Positions 1 through 12,070 of a stretch of 64,000 bases of DNA are shown here, in pieces (position 1 is the first letter of the stretch; every line of letters starts with the position of its first letter). The notes below the pieces were generated by a model. The model saw only the letters and a list, made by a program, of their open reading frames with translations, made no database searches and was not told the DNA's origin. The DNA comes from Cricetomys ansorgei (taxonomy: Eukaryota; Chordata; Mammalia; Rodentia; Nesomyidae). The stretch spans positions 8,991,501 through 9,055,500 of the forward strand of contig JAMJFZ010002307.1 in assembly GCA_026225945.1 (NCBI GenBank). The letters run 5' to 3'. Made by a program: the position numbers and the translations under genes.

Positions 1-1038
1 CTTAGAATTTATGGTTTTCCATGCTAGGTTTTTGCTAAGACTGGTTACCTCTTCTTTCCTTTCAGAACACCTGCTCTGTGCTTGATCTTACATCTCATTT
101 TGGAATCACTTAACCTGTTTTATTTCATAGATCCTTGGCTGAAAAGCAGTTCACCTGAGTGTGAAAAGCACCTGCAAATTTCACCTACATCTCCTTTGGG
201 TGACATCTAGAAGATACTTTACCTTAGACTTTTATGGTGATGCTTTAATGACTTAATGATTTAACACCTTGGGGATAATGGAATAGAATGAATGCATGTT
301 TTATGTGAAGGGTCTTGGTTGGGGGTTCAAGAGAGATTCTAAGATGTGCTGTTGGGGAGAAAGATGTTCATTAAAAGAGTTATTGCTGTCCTGGACACAG
401 AGACAGACAACAGAATGGTTGGGGCTCTGAGGAGACAAGCCTGACAGCAGCATGGCAGGGCACCGAAGGCAAGAAATCGGGGCCCACATGGCAGAAGTGG
501 AGACATCTTGTCTTCTGAGGACTGAGGCAGTTTTAGGGCACATGCCTGAAGCCAGGATAGTTCCCAGGCAGGAGGCAGGGAAGGAGATGAGGAGCAGGAT
601 GTGTAGCTAAGGAAACCCACTTTGATGTCAACTTACTTCGCCAGGTGGGAAACCCTGGCACCTGCAAATCTGTTAACTTGAGATTCACTGACAATGCCCC
701 AGTAGGGTGCCTGTGAATGTCTGTGAGAGGGAAAGGGCTTCTTGGCTACTGTGAGCATCTGGATTCTAACAGTACATCCTTACATTTTATATACTGTGTA
801 GAAGGACTTTGATGTTAAGAAATATGCGGATTCTTGGTGATGAAATACACAGAGTGACATCATGGCTCTACTGTGAGACAAACACCTATATTTTATTTTA
901 TTTTGTCCTACTGTATATTTGTGTTTGGTGTATACACATGTATTTATGATTATATACACAAGTGTGGAGTTTGCATGTGTGTTTGGGTGTAACATTCTAT
1001 TCCTTACTTTTTTAAACAGACTCTTTCACCAACTGTGC
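1..1038. other. Intergenic, no recognised feature
   Basis: This is ordinary AT-rich intergenic sequence. Short open frames on both strands have no recognisable product and no splice context. Confidence 0.6.
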
Positions 1039-1449
1039 TGAGTAGTTTTTTGTCAACTTGACAAGCTAAAGTCATCTGAAAGGAGGAAACCGCAACTAAG
1101 AAAATGCCTCCCTAAGACTGGACTGTAGGCAAGCCTGTTGAACATTTTCTTAATTAGTGATTTAAGAGGGAGGTCCCAGCTCATTGTGTGTGGTGTCATC
1201 CTTGGGCTGGTGGTCCTGAGTTCTATAAGAAAGCAGGCTGAGCAAGTCACATTGAGCAAGTCAATAAGCAGCACTCCTCTATGGCCTCTGCATCAGCTCC
1301 TGCCTCCAGGTTCCTGCATTGCATGAGTTCCTGCCCTTATTGCTTTTGATGATGAACTGTTATATAGAATGTTAAGTGAAATAAACCCCTTCCCTCCCCA
1401 AGTTGCTTTGGTCGTGGTGCTTCATCACAGCAATAGTAACACTAAGACA
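1039..1449 (+). mobile_element. ERVL-MaLR-type solo LTR (rodent)
   Basis: The element begins TGAGTAG and ends AAGACA, with the TG/CA ends of an LTR. It carries the familiar rodent internal phrases GTCAACTTGACA, TATAAGAAAGCAGGCTGAGC and AAATAAACCCCTTCC (a polyadenylation signal), then TCATCACAGCAATAG near the 3' end. The 3' third parallels MLT1/MST LTRs. The family name is not certain. Confidence 0.65.
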
Positions 1450-1517
1450 CCAACTTTCAGTTATTTATTTCACCAATATTCTAGCTCACCAATTAAGCCA
1501 AAAGTGGTTGACTAGAA

Positions 1518-1670
1518 AGCTTCAGGGATGACTTGTCACCACTCCCACAGCATGGGCGTTATAGACAGGTGCCTTTGTGCCTGGCTTTAACCTGTGGACT
1601 GGAAATCTGAACTCAAGTTCTTAGGCTTCCCTAGCAGGTGCTTTCCCACTGAGCCATCTCTCCAGCCCCC
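1518..1670 (-). mobile_element. SINE B4 (ID/B1 composite), minus strand
   Basis: The reverse complement starts GGGGGCTGGAGAGATGGCTC, a tRNA-derived A-box head. It continues into a B1-like GCCAGGCACAAAGGCACCTG segment. Confidence 0.65.
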
Positions 1671-2550
1671 AGACACTTTTATTTATAGTTTCAATGTTGG
1701 TAGACAAGTATACCCATGATGAAGAAATTCAGACTTGCAAATTCCAAAAGAAAATGCACTTAGGTATTGTTAGTAATATGCATTTCCTGGAAGAAAGAAA
1801 AAAATTCAATCTTTTGAAGTTTCTGAATCTAAGGTACATTTTAAAAAAAGAGAGAAAGATACATAAAAGACCTCTGAGGTTTCTGGGACTGAGCACCCAT
1901 AAACACATTTCCCACCCATTTTCTTGGTATCTGGGCACTAGAGCATCACAGCATCTGTTTGTGTTTTGCTTCCTTGTCCTAGCATCAGGTAGAAAAGGTT
2001 TATTAGTTTTAAAATCAGAGGCATGGCTAAGTGGTGTGTAATTACGTGAAACAAGGAAAAGGAAAAATGGAGCAACCCCTTCAGACCCTTTAACCCTTTC
2101 TAGCATTCTAGTATATCATTTGAATGCCAGCACTCACGTCCTACGCTTTCAATCATCAAAAATACTTTTGACTGTTTCGTCTATGGGTGATTTCTTTTCA
2201 TAATTTTTTATTACAAATATTCCCTCATTTACACTGGTTGGACTGGGAATTTGTGTGGTCATTTGGTTCTTATACTTTAAAATGGATCTGTCAGAACCTA
2301 CCACATCATAAGTCAAGAACACAAAGACATCTAGACTTAATGATTCATCTTATAATTTCTTAAAGTTTTTCAGTCAAAAACATATTTGTGACTCACATCA
2401 CCTTTTACTCTGAGAAGTATATCGGGACCTACCCTGGCCGTGTGTGGAAGGATATCTCTACATTGTGTTATATGCATCTGCTGAACGCTCAGTCTATCAA
2501 ATGTGTACAGTTTGGCTTTGTAGTTATGAAGTGAACAAAACAGAATTAAA
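1671..2550. other. Intergenic, no recognised feature
   Basis: AT-rich sequence. Open frames of up to 125 codons overlap on both strands near 1.7-2.1 kb, but without introns, homology or codon bias that would support a gene. Confidence 0.5.
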
Positions 2551-3560
2551 TTCATTCATTCATCGAATAAATATTTACTCTTGTATGTTAAACATTGAAC
2601 CAATTACAGGGAGTATAACAGCGAGTTAGACATTTATAGTCTGGCAAGGAAGACTTTAAACAGTTGTGGGTAGTATACCGTTAACGAGAAGTTTATGTTA
2701 CAAGAAATGTTTTGAGGATAGATGACGTACTCATGGGGGTCAGTGAAAATTTCAAGTGGGAAGAGGTACATCAACTAAGATCTACACAAGAAGGGGTGAC
2801 CTATGTAAATAGGAGATGAAGGGCAGATACAGACAAAGCAGTTTGCCTCTTACCTGATATTGTTTCACCCACACCATAGAAAATAATATGCGCTTCAATA
2901 ATTTTTAAGCTCAATTGATATAAGTCAGAAAAATCATTAAAACAACGCAGAGAGAAGAAGAGTTTAATTCCAACTGGGTGAATCAAAACAAATTGTCATT
3001 TGAGTTTTTCCAGGAAGAATAAATCAGATCTGGGACTCAGGAAAGTGGAATGAATGAGCACTTCAATCAGAATGAACAGGTGTTACTAAGCCACAGATGC
3101 AAGGGAGTATGGTGCATATTTTGAAAAGACTAGTATAGCCAGAAGGCACAGTGAATGGAGCCCTACAGTGAGAAGTAAGAGATAAAGCCTGTAAAGCAAA
3201 AATATAATTATAGAATCTTGATAGCAGAAGGAAAATTATATTACATGCAGTTTAACACTTAACTGATGGCTAGCTTCAGATCATAACAGTGAATATCACG
3301 CTATGAAATTTGAATTTTATTATCACGGCAATGAGGCATCCATGTTTTGTTGGGCAGGAAATAAAATGATCGGCTATCCCTGTAGAAAGCCTACTCTGTT
3401 GGCAGTGGAGGGTCACTAAGCAAGAGAAGAGAGTGGAACCAAGGAGCCCAGTGGCAGTAATGACAGAAAGAGAAGCCCATCCGTGGAAGAGGAAACTCAG
3501 GGCTCCATGAGCACGTCAACTCAGTAGGTTGAGAGACCAGGGTCTGAAAATATCCTGGTA
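2551..3560 (-). mobile_element. Ancient L2 LINE, 3' portion, minus strand
   Basis: The plus strand opens TTCATTCATTCA then AATAAATATTTACT, the reverse complement of an L2 end with its TGAA tail. It continues with decayed but ordered similarity (GGAAGA near 3010, CATTTTGTTGGGC-like and TGGAACC-like blocks to 3500). It is heavily diverged and probably interrupted. Confidence 0.5.
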
Positions 3561-3784
3561 CTCTCTTGAGTGAAAGGAAGAAATCAGAAATAAGAATGGT
3601 TTTGGAAAGCAACGTGTTTGACTTTGTTACGAATGCCAAAGGCAATACCCAGTGAGACGAGAGGTGCTGGGTTTCCCGGCCTGTCTATGCAGGCAGCGTG
3701 TCTATGCAGTTGATGTTGTTAGACAAATGCCAGTGACTTTATTGGTGTGGAGCTCTGTGGTTGAAGAGCCAATGATGAATTTGT

Positions 3785-3960
3785 TCATGCCAATAATCCC
3801 AGGACTGGGGTGCCAGAGGATCAGGAGTTTGAGGTCAGCCTTGTCTACACAGGGAGCTTGAAGTCAGTCTTAGAAAGCTTGTCTAAAAAAAAGAAAAGAA
3901 AAGGAAAGGAAATGAAAGGAAAGGAAAGGAAAGGTAAGAAAACGAAAGAAAAGAAAAGAA
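3785..3960 (+). mobile_element. B1/B4-type SINE with expanded A-rich tail
   Basis: A B1-like body (AATCCCAGGACTGGGG, GAGTTTGAGGTCAGCC) runs to about 3890. It passes into an (AAAGG)/(AAAAG) simple repeat to about 3960, a tail-derived microsatellite. Confidence 0.6.
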
Positions 3961-6937
3961 ACAAGTAGAACAAAATAATTGACAACGATTCCAGGACAAG
4001 GAATTTAATAGTCATTTAATAATCAATGGTGCTTAAGTAAAGGCAAGATACCTATGATACATAATACCAAATATTTAAATGTCAAAGAACAAGTCAAAAA
4101 TATAAACTAACTGCAAGACACAAAAAATAAACAAACACGGTACAGAGATATTTCTATTGTATCCCTTCTAATTACTTTTCTATTTAGAATTTTGCGACTG
4201 TTGTTATTGTGTTTGGCATCACCCCCCTAACTGTCCTTAAAGAAGACACAAAACATACCAAAGCTAAGCTCAACCAGAGACCATGATCTTCAGAGGTAAA
4301 AGCGATTTATATTAGTCCTGAGTCCTTCCTCCCAGAGTCAATTAGACAAAGGTGCTAAGTTCCAGAAATAACAGACAGTAAGTGTGAATCCTTCCTATCA
4401 ATTAGTGCTGTTATGCCACTCTAAATGTGCCCGCTCTGTTGCTCTGTTTGCTCTGCACACATGTTATGAAAACCTGAAGGACGAATGTGATTTTTGGAAA
4501 CATGACTCATGTAGACTTGATCGGTGTGAGCAGTATAGTAATATAGACAAAAATACGCCCCGTTTTCCTTGTCTGGGTGATGTTTCTCATTTTAATGATG
4601 GCGAGGAGGTGTCAAGTGACAATTTAAAAGGTGAAGAGTTCAGTGCGTGCCAGACTTAACTCTGATGGGAGGCAGTAGACGGATGTGCCCATGTCACTCA
4701 AGCCAACGCAGGTATGATGTTGGAGGGCACTTGAGAAATTAGGCTTTGGGATAAAGATTGGGAAGGCATTCTTTCAAATATGGTGGAAACCATCCTTTCA
4801 GCGAGAGAGCAGAGAGGTGATAATACACAAATTCCAATCTTTAAATTCTTAAAGGAAAGAAACAGAAGAAACGGTAAAAATATCATCTGAAATGCCCAGG
4901 TGGGAAAAACTCTGGGGGAGAGAGAAGAGTTAGTTGTTGTCAATGGCAACTTCTAGATCTTGTAGATTTTCGACTGTAGATTTTGCAGAGGAGTTTGGAA
5001 CTGTTTATGAAGCGACACATAAAAGGCATTTATTTATTCTTTCTATTGTTGAACAAAAATGACTTTTTTTTAACTTCTCTCTAGAAGGCTTTGGTAGGTG
5101 GACCTGGTTCTATGACTTCTCTGTTTTATTTAAATATAGCACATCCTTCAGGAGAAATAAGCCAGAATCACTTGATGTTCAGTGAAATTGAATCCAGCAT
5201 TGATTTAACATCTATAATTGCCCTGGTTCCTCCAGAAGACACAAAGGTAAATAAGCCATCTAGTTCTTCATGTCTACTAACTCACAATCTATTTGCAGGA
5301 TAAAATACTCACAACCAGGATCTGACTGTGGGCGCTCTGTTCATTGATCCTAAGCAGAAGAAATGTATGTTGAATATTTTATGGATAAGGAATGTGTTGA
5401 GTTGCTTGGGGAATGTTCAGAATCAGGGAGTCTAGAAAACCAACTCAGATCACACTGGCACCCAGCAAGGCAAAGCAGGAGGCCTTGCTACCAACAGAGA
5501 GACAACACAATTGAAAGAGAGGTAAGTGCGTGACTGCCGAGACAGAATGAACATCTGCTCACAGAAGGCACACATGATTGACCTAGTTTTGATGAGGCGC
5601 CGTTGAATAGAGGAGTGGAATGAAATGTCATCATTCAGAAACAAAATTCGAGGAACAATTAGGAAGAAACCATGGATGCTGATGAGCAAAATGCTAAGTC
5701 CAGGGACATCAATTCCCAAGATATGGTACATGATGCTGTGAGGGGGCAGGAGATAGGAGAATAATCCCAAGGGATGAGTCATAAGCACAAATAGAATCTA
5801 TTCACATACTTAAATGACTGACACAAGGGTTAGTATTTGAAAATTCTCTTCTGCTTCATTCCAAAGTCCAAGTATTTGCTGTGCCCTATTCTTATGTCCC
5901 ATTAAGGGACATAAGAAAAGGGATGTCAGTGAATATTTCTAAGGTTGTTGAAATGGATCAAGATGGGAGCAGATTCACATACTCAGAAGAGAAAAACAAA
6001 TAGAAGAAGAAGCAATAGTTTTCAAGCCCATGCACTGTTAGGCATGAAGGCAATGATCTCTGTGGGAATGGAAAAATGAGTAGGTGACCCCCTGTTTGCT
6101 CCATGCTACTCTCTGGAGTGTTCATGCTGGGCCTCAAGAAGAGGGAAGAAAGGAAGAACTTAGCAGACATGACACACTGAGTGTCAGAAAAATACAAGGG
6201 TAAATTTACAGGGTGAAATTCTGAGGAGTAGCGAGGTTGTTCTAGAGTTCTGCAGAAGCACCCCTGAATCAGTCAGCTGACCATGAGCAGCCCTGGCATA
6301 TTAAGAAAGCACACTAGTCTCAGCTGAGAAACACACTGACGACTACAGGAAACCACAGAACCTGGATCTCACGTGTACAAGAGGGGCCTTGTTCCCTCCA
6401 GCTAGAGGAGATCTCAGTCAGGAGGCTTTGGTAAAGCACTCAGGAAGGCTTTTCTTAGTAATTAGTCCTAGAATAAATGCTGTTCCCATACCCACTAATA
6501 AATCTTAAATGAGAAAACGGCAAGGACACAGCACTTCTAAGTAACTTAATTAGAATAGCAAGTGGCTTTGTGCTTCCAAACCCGAAGCAAGTAGGCTTTT
6601 GAGATCAGGCACAAGCAGTTCTGGAGTCAAGCATACCACATATTGTAAGTAGGCAGCCCAGAGTCACTGTCAGCCACCAACAGCATGCCTCATCTCGCTC
6701 CTATGACCTCCTGTGTGCTCTCTCTTAACCTGATAAAAACCAAGAAAACTGCTATTGGCCCATATGGCCCAAACTGAAAAAGGGTCATCTGGTGTATGAG
6801 TTGCCAGCTGAAATTAGATTGCCTGAAAGACAGCAGTGAGGGGAAATCAACATTGCAAAGAAATGTGGGTAGTGTATATATATGGTCACCCACATTGCAT
6901 ATCATTGCATGAAAGAGAGAGGTTGTCTAAGATAAAG

Positions 6938-6938
<1 letters not shown>
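3961..6938. other. Intergenic, no recognised feature
   Basis: A long, largely repeat-free stretch. Open frames such as those at 4384-4659 and 5450-5788 lack splice partners or recognisable domains. It may contain conserved non-coding DNA, which cannot be judged from one sequence. Confidence 0.45.

Positions 6939-6990
<52 letters not shown>
6939..6990. repeat. (TG)26 microsatellite
   Basis: An uninterrupted TG dinucleotide run. Confidence 0.98.
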
Positions 6991-6994
<4 letters not shown>

Positions 6995-7298
6995 CACGCA
7001 CATGCATGCTTCAATGTCCTATAAGAGCAGAACTCAATAATCACTGGTACAAAGTGGCCCAGTTAGTTGATGCTAGCCAGCCTTAGACAATAACCAGCCC
7101 AGTATTGTTATCACAGGTACAAGAATGGGATGTCTGTGCTGGTGGAATAAAGACTGTACATGAGCCCCAAATGAACTCTTCTTCCCAAGCTCTAACTAAC
7201 CAGCCACAGAGATCTAGAGTGAATACTAGAAATCAGTGTGGCTAGGGGAATCCAGACATGCCACCCATCCTTAGTGGGACCAAAACAGTCACTCCTCT

Positions 7299-7317
7299 GT
7301 CTCTCTCTCTCTCCCTG

Positions 7318-7350
<33 letters not shown>

Positions 7351-7376
7351 GTGTGTGTGTGCGTGTGTGTGTGTGT
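7299..7376. repeat. Compound (CT)n-(GT)n microsatellite
   Basis: A CT run with small interruptions, then TTTCTTT, then a GT run with one GC unit. It abuts a minus-strand SINE whose CA-rich tail it probably extends. Confidence 0.95.
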
Positions 7377-7377
7377 T

Positions 7378-7694
7378 GCACATGCAATGCATGTACTGAT
7401 GTGTATGTGCAGGCACATGTGTACCACAGTCTTCATATGGAGATTAGAGCACAACCTCAGGTGTCAGTCCTCACAGTCTGCCTTTTTTTGAAATAGTATG
7501 TCTCTATTGTTCAGAGCTTCTGATGCCAGACTAGATGTCCCATCTGCCTCCCATCTCACTATAGGAGCTCTTGGATTCCAGATGTGCACCACTGCACTTG
7601 GCTTTACATGGGATCTGGTGGGGGGTCAAACTCAGGTCCCCCTGCTTGCACAGCAAGCACTTTTCCCACTCATCTTTTCCCCATCCCACCCCCA
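7378..7694 (-). mobile_element. SINE B4, minus strand
   Basis: The plus strand ends CAAGCACTTTTCCCACTCAT...CCCCATCCCACCCCC, the inverted tRNA-like head. Before it lies an inverted B1-like part (GATGTGCACCACTGCACTTGGC), and then a tail region merging into the microsatellite on the left. Confidence 0.6.
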
Positions 7695-7989
7695 GCAACA
7701 GCAACTTGTCAAGTTCATTAATTGAAAGCTGTATTCTAGAAGTGGTTGCATTCATTTTAATAGAAATGGATAAAATTTTCAAAACTGGATTGCTTTAGTT
7801 ATCATGCTAGAAATTACAGAAAAATTCTCAAAGCAACATGAGATTCCCTCTAATGGTGTTACACACTAAGAAGCCCACAGAAAGGAAGACATGAGAGGGC
7901 GTCTGCAGCCTGGACCCGTCACACCCTGCATCATTCTGAAACTACTGTGACAGCCTTTTGAATACACAGTGTGAACTAGGGACTGTGGG

Positions 7990-8122
7990 CAGATTCCCAA
8001 GGGCTCACTGACCAGCCAGTTCTAGTCAAAATGGAGAGTTCCAGGTTTAAATTGAGACTCTGTCTTAAAAAATAAGATGGAAGTTGGCCCTAAAAAATAC
8101 TTAAAAATAATAGTATACAGGG
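7990..8122 (+). mobile_element. Truncated 3' half of a B4 SINE
   Basis: Matches the B4 3' body in order: GGGCTCACTGACCAGCCAGT, GAGTTCCAGG, GAGACTCTGTCTTAAAAAATAAG. The head is missing. Confidence 0.6.
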
Positions 8123-8232
8123 TATATTTATATATACGTACATATATACATACACACATACATACACACACACACACACACACATATATATACACATGTA
8201 TGTATGTGTCTGTGTCTGTGTGTATGTGTGTG
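8123..8232. repeat. (TA)/(CA)/(TG) compound microsatellite
   Basis: Mixed TATA, CATA and a CA run, then ATATATAT, then a TG-rich run. The CA and TG halves are mutually complementary and could form a hairpin. Confidence 0.9.
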
Positions 8233-8245
8233 CATTTAACAACAA

Positions 8246-9118
8246 TTAATAAAAAATAGGCCATGGATTTGAAAGAGAGCAAGGAAGGATGTATAGGAGA
8301 GTTTGGAGAGAGGAAAGGTAAATGTAAATGATGTGATTATATTATAAACTCAGAAATCAAAAGAATAATAAAAACATAAGATGCAGCTACTGAAGAAGCC
8401 ATGCTGAAGTCAGCCTCCAACTTCCGAATGAACCCACATGGGTAAGCACACCCACATGTCTGTGCACACATGCATATGGCCCATAAACACAGGTGATATA
8501 TCAATCAAGAGGTGAATCTGTGAATGGAAAACAACATAGCCTTCATAGTACAGTATACACCCTACTTACACAACATTATACTGCATCACACCCTAAATAT
8601 ACATAACACATAAATCTAAAACCTATGAACTAGAAATGAAAATGCCCTCCCTTGAAGAGTGTTTACTTTGTAGTCTTATGACTCTGGCTAAACAGTTTTA
8701 GCCATCTGTTTCCAACATGAGGATGATTTTTCTGGGAAAGAAAACAGGAATCGCATTAAACTTCAAGACAAGACCAATCAGACCCCTCATAACTGGAAGA
8801 CAACAGGGAAGGACAGGAGCAACTGCTTTATTAAATGCAATGGTCCATATCTATAGGGCACCTAGCAAACAATAAGAAATATATTTGGTGCCTAGGTAAA
8901 GGCTGGAGTTACCTAACTGCGTTCATAAATGAATCTGTGCAACAACATGGGTCTAGCAACCAGAGATTTCTGATGCTTCGGGCTCAAGTTTGGATCATTC
9001 CATTAGGTTAAATAGCAGAGATCGATAGAGATGATTAACAGGACTCTGGGGAATGAATAGCAAAGGGTAACAGGAATTTCAATATATTTTAAAATATATC
9101 TTTAAAAACCACATTTTA
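8246..9118. other. Intergenic, no recognised feature
   Basis: AT-rich. A possible B4 tail remnant (CAGCCTCCAACTTCC and CACATGC blocks) lies at about 8410-8490. Confidence 0.45.
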
Positions 9119-9257
9119 AGCTGGGCATAGTGGTACACACCTGCCATTTGAGCACCTGGGATTTAGAGGCAGAAAGGTTCAGAATTCAAATCAAGCTTTG
9201 GCTACATAGTAAATTAGAGGCCAGCCTGTACTATATGAGACACTATCTCCCAAAAGT
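9119..9257 (+). mobile_element. SINE B1
   Basis: Starts AAGCTGGGCATAGTGGTACA, contains GCCAGCCTGTACTATATGAGAC and ends CTCCCAAAAG. This is the full B1 plan, moderately diverged. Confidence 0.8.
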
Positions 9258-9288
9258 AATATTAGTAGTAATAATAGTATTGGTAGTG

Positions 9289-9334
<46 letters not shown>
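9258..9334. repeat. (AAT)n microsatellite at a B1 tail
   Basis: Irregular TAGTAATA units, then a pure (AAT)n run from 9290. Confidence 0.95.
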
Positions 9335-9335
<1 letters not shown>

Positions 9336-9965
9336 TTACTATATATTCAAGTCAATAGTGAGTTGAAAAAGCTATTTTACATGATTCTTAAAGAAATCTA
9401 CATGATTCATATATATAAAGACAAACATTAAAGGAAATAAATGTCAAGAAAGAAATGAACTGTTAGCGTAACCATTTCCTTTTGAATTACCCTCTTACCT
9501 TACCCTGGAATCAAACTGCTTTCAGCATTTATATACTTTGGTTTTCTACCAAAATCCCTCTAGACAGCCTTCATCAGCTGCCAATATGTCTGCATCACAG
9601 ACTCAAGTAGTCTGTTCACTCTGATTAGATCATTGGAGCTAATTTAGAGTATGGCCTCTATATGTCTACAGCAACCTAATCAGCTGGGAAGATTCCCTGA
9701 CACCCGCATCTGGTCCATCTCCATGCCACTGAAGCAGAATGACAAGGATTGAGGCCATCAAAGTAGATGTTCAGGCAGAGCTGTCACACTCCAAATTAGT
9801 TCTTGGTCAAAACTGTCAAGTTTCAAATTACTGCATGAATATTCGCATTTCTGACAGAAATTCGAAGGAGCTCAGAGGTACTGACCAGCTCTTGTTTCCC
9901 TGATTAGAGTATTCTCTGTATTATCTTGCAAACAGTTTGGTTTTGTACTTTCTCTCTCTTTTTAG

Positions 9966-10168
9966 TTTATGTGTATGTGTGCACGCGGGCTCCTTTGTGT
10001 CAGCACCACATGCATGCAATGCCCACAGAGATGAGAAGGGAGGCCCAATCCTCTGAAACTAGACTTACAGGCAGTTGTAAGCTACCCACTGCCAAAGTGA
10101 GTAACCAAGCTTAGGTCTTCCATAAGAGCAGTAGGTGCTCTTAAGCACTGAGCCATCCTTCAGGGCTT
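9966..10168 (-). mobile_element. SINE B3/B2 family, minus strand
   Basis: The inverted head TAAGAGCAGTAGGTGCTCTTAAGCACTGAGCCATCC is followed leftward by inverted B3 body blocks (TTACAGGCAGTTGTAAGCTA, GCACCACATGC). Confidence 0.75.
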
Positions 10169-10171
10169 CTT

Positions 10172-10771
10172 TTTGTAGTTTTGGGGCCTGGGACTTACAT
10201 CCTCCTGTCCCCATGGCAGTCTTCTGTGTGTTTGTCACTTCAGATTTGCTAACAAAGTATTCAGAATGCCACTGGTTCTTCTTCTTTTAGAAATAATCAC
10301 ACCAGAAAAGTAAAACGTCACTCTTCTTCTTCTAGTGAGAGAGTAGATCTGTTGGATATCATCTGACTATACTCCCAAGATCTGGTAAACAAAGATGTCT
10401 GTCTTCAGAAACAAACAAGGGAATATGGCAAGAAAAATTTGTATTGAAGATCATGGTGAAAAGGGTGGTTTGGGAGGTGGGGTTACTATCTCTGAGGAAA
10501 CCACATCAGCCTGGACAGCAGCAATGGTCACCCTCTAGCCTAAGAACTATGAATTCTAGATATATACAGCCTGAAACTGAAAGGAAGATTGCCAGTTGAT
10601 TACTGAACTTTTTACCAATATCTCAGTTGATTGAAACATAGTTTATGATGTGATGAGGGGAAATGATTATTGTTTTGGTTTTCTTTCAGTTTTTTGGTTT
10701 TGTTTTGTTTTACCCTAAATACTTTGTTAGATTCTTTGCATGTATTCCTTTATTTGTTTGTTGTTTGTTTA
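10172..10771. other. Intergenic, no recognised feature
   Basis: Unique-looking sequence ending in TTTG-rich stretches that form the inverted A-tail of the next B1. Confidence 0.5.
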
Positions 10772-10907
10772 TTGTTGAGGCAGGAACTTACTATACAGCC
10801 CTACCTGAACTGGAACTAATTATGTAGACCAGTCTGGCCTTGAATTCACAGCACTCTGTCTGCCTCTGCCTCTCATGATTAAAAAAGTGCACCACCAAAC
10901 TGGGCCC
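10772..10907 (-). mobile_element. SINE B1, minus strand
   Basis: Inverted B1: CAGGAACTTACTATACAGCC, GTCTGGCCTTGAATTCACAG, GTGCACCACCAAACTGGGCC. Confidence 0.8.
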
Positions 10908-11530
10908 CTTCTCACAACTTGAGAAGGTAGACATAAATAGTACTAGATCTTCCATTGGGAGAAACAAGGTGTGGGAATGTGAGCTGATATGCCCACCTGC
11001 ATCTAGTTGGTGAACGAAGGTATTTTCAACACAGACTATGCACCTTCGGAGCTCAGAGCTCTAACTTCCTACTTCTCTAGGAATGCAGACAACCTAGAAA
11101 ATTCTCTAGAATGTAGTTGATATTCTTTCCTGGATATAGGTGTGTGAGAGAACTCAGCTTGTTGCTATTTTGTAGCTATTACCTCCAGAGTAGACATGGC
11201 CACTGCTACCTTCAATAAAAGCACTGTGACCATACACAAGGAGCTTGAGGCTTATGAATCCCAAAGAGCTGATCCTCGGTGACCTTTCTCCTCTGTGGAG
11301 CTCTGTAAGAAGTAAGCAGGAGACTGTACATAGGACTCTTTGTAGTGTAACTGCCCATTAGTTACACAGAGTACTTCCTGGAGATATAGCTATATGGGAG
11401 TCAATTATGCTTCTGTAAGGAACTTTAATAACATCATTGGCTCTGCAAGATGGACTTGAATAGAATCTTTTCTTTGGTCCTTTGGTACCAAACCAAATTG
11501 GGGCAAGTAGACATAAAATGTATATGTGTG
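10908..11530. other. Intergenic, no recognised feature
   Basis: No gene or classified repeat seen. Confidence 0.45.
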
Positions 11531-11561
<31 letters not shown>

Positions 11562-11651
11562 ATTCATATATGTATATAAATATATACATTTACACATATA
11601 CACACATATACATATACACACATATGTATATATGTATATACATATATGAAT

Positions 11652-11686
<35 letters not shown>
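11531..11686. repeat. Long inverted repeat of (TA)/(TG) and (CA)/(TA) arms
   Basis: The left arm 11531-11578 and the right arm 11636-11686 are reverse complements apart from the lengths of their dinucleotide runs. Besides TG/CA, they share an 18-base non-dinucleotide core (TATTCATATATGTATATA and its complement). The spacer of about 57 bases is AT-rich and itself CACATATA-type. Confidence 0.9.
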
Positions 11687-11899
11687 GTCACATGACTATT
11701 GCTGAGTGATTCCTTTTCAGAGATTAAAAAGAAAATTTCATCTAGACTCCTCTATAATACACTTGTTATTTTGACAAAAATCTCAGTGTTAACCTTTCTC
11801 TACTCACATCTTCATCACCACTAGATCTATTTCCTTTCATTCAAAATATGCTCAGATCCTTGGAGATGATGAGATACACAAAAAGAGCAGAAGCCTTGG

Positions 11900-12070
11900 G
11901 ATAACAACTGCCCAGTTCCATTCCTGGTTCTACCATTCACAGACTGTGTATCCTTGTCCATAGTCTTAAAGCATTTGAGTTTAGTTTTCAGTAAAATGAA
12001 GCTCATAGTCTCTAACCATAGAATGTTGGTCTGAGGGTTAGAAGACATTGTTCGTAAAGCTCAGAGCCTA
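11900..12070 (+). mobile_element. MIR SINE
   Basis: Ordered similarity to MIR: GGTTCTACCATTCACAGACTG, GTATCCTTG, then TTTTCAGTAAAATGAAG and GGTCTGAGGGTTAGA. Old and diverged. Confidence 0.6.

Noticed and set aside
5062..5303. Possible exon with acceptor-like TTCTCTCTAG
   Set aside because: The acceptor-like word is followed by an open frame, but there is no recognisable protein and no partner exon in the neighbourhood.
7848..7862. CTCF-like word (CCCTCTAATGG)
   Set aside because: It departs from the consensus at several key bases. Only the motifs at 30.86 and 44.92 kb were kept.
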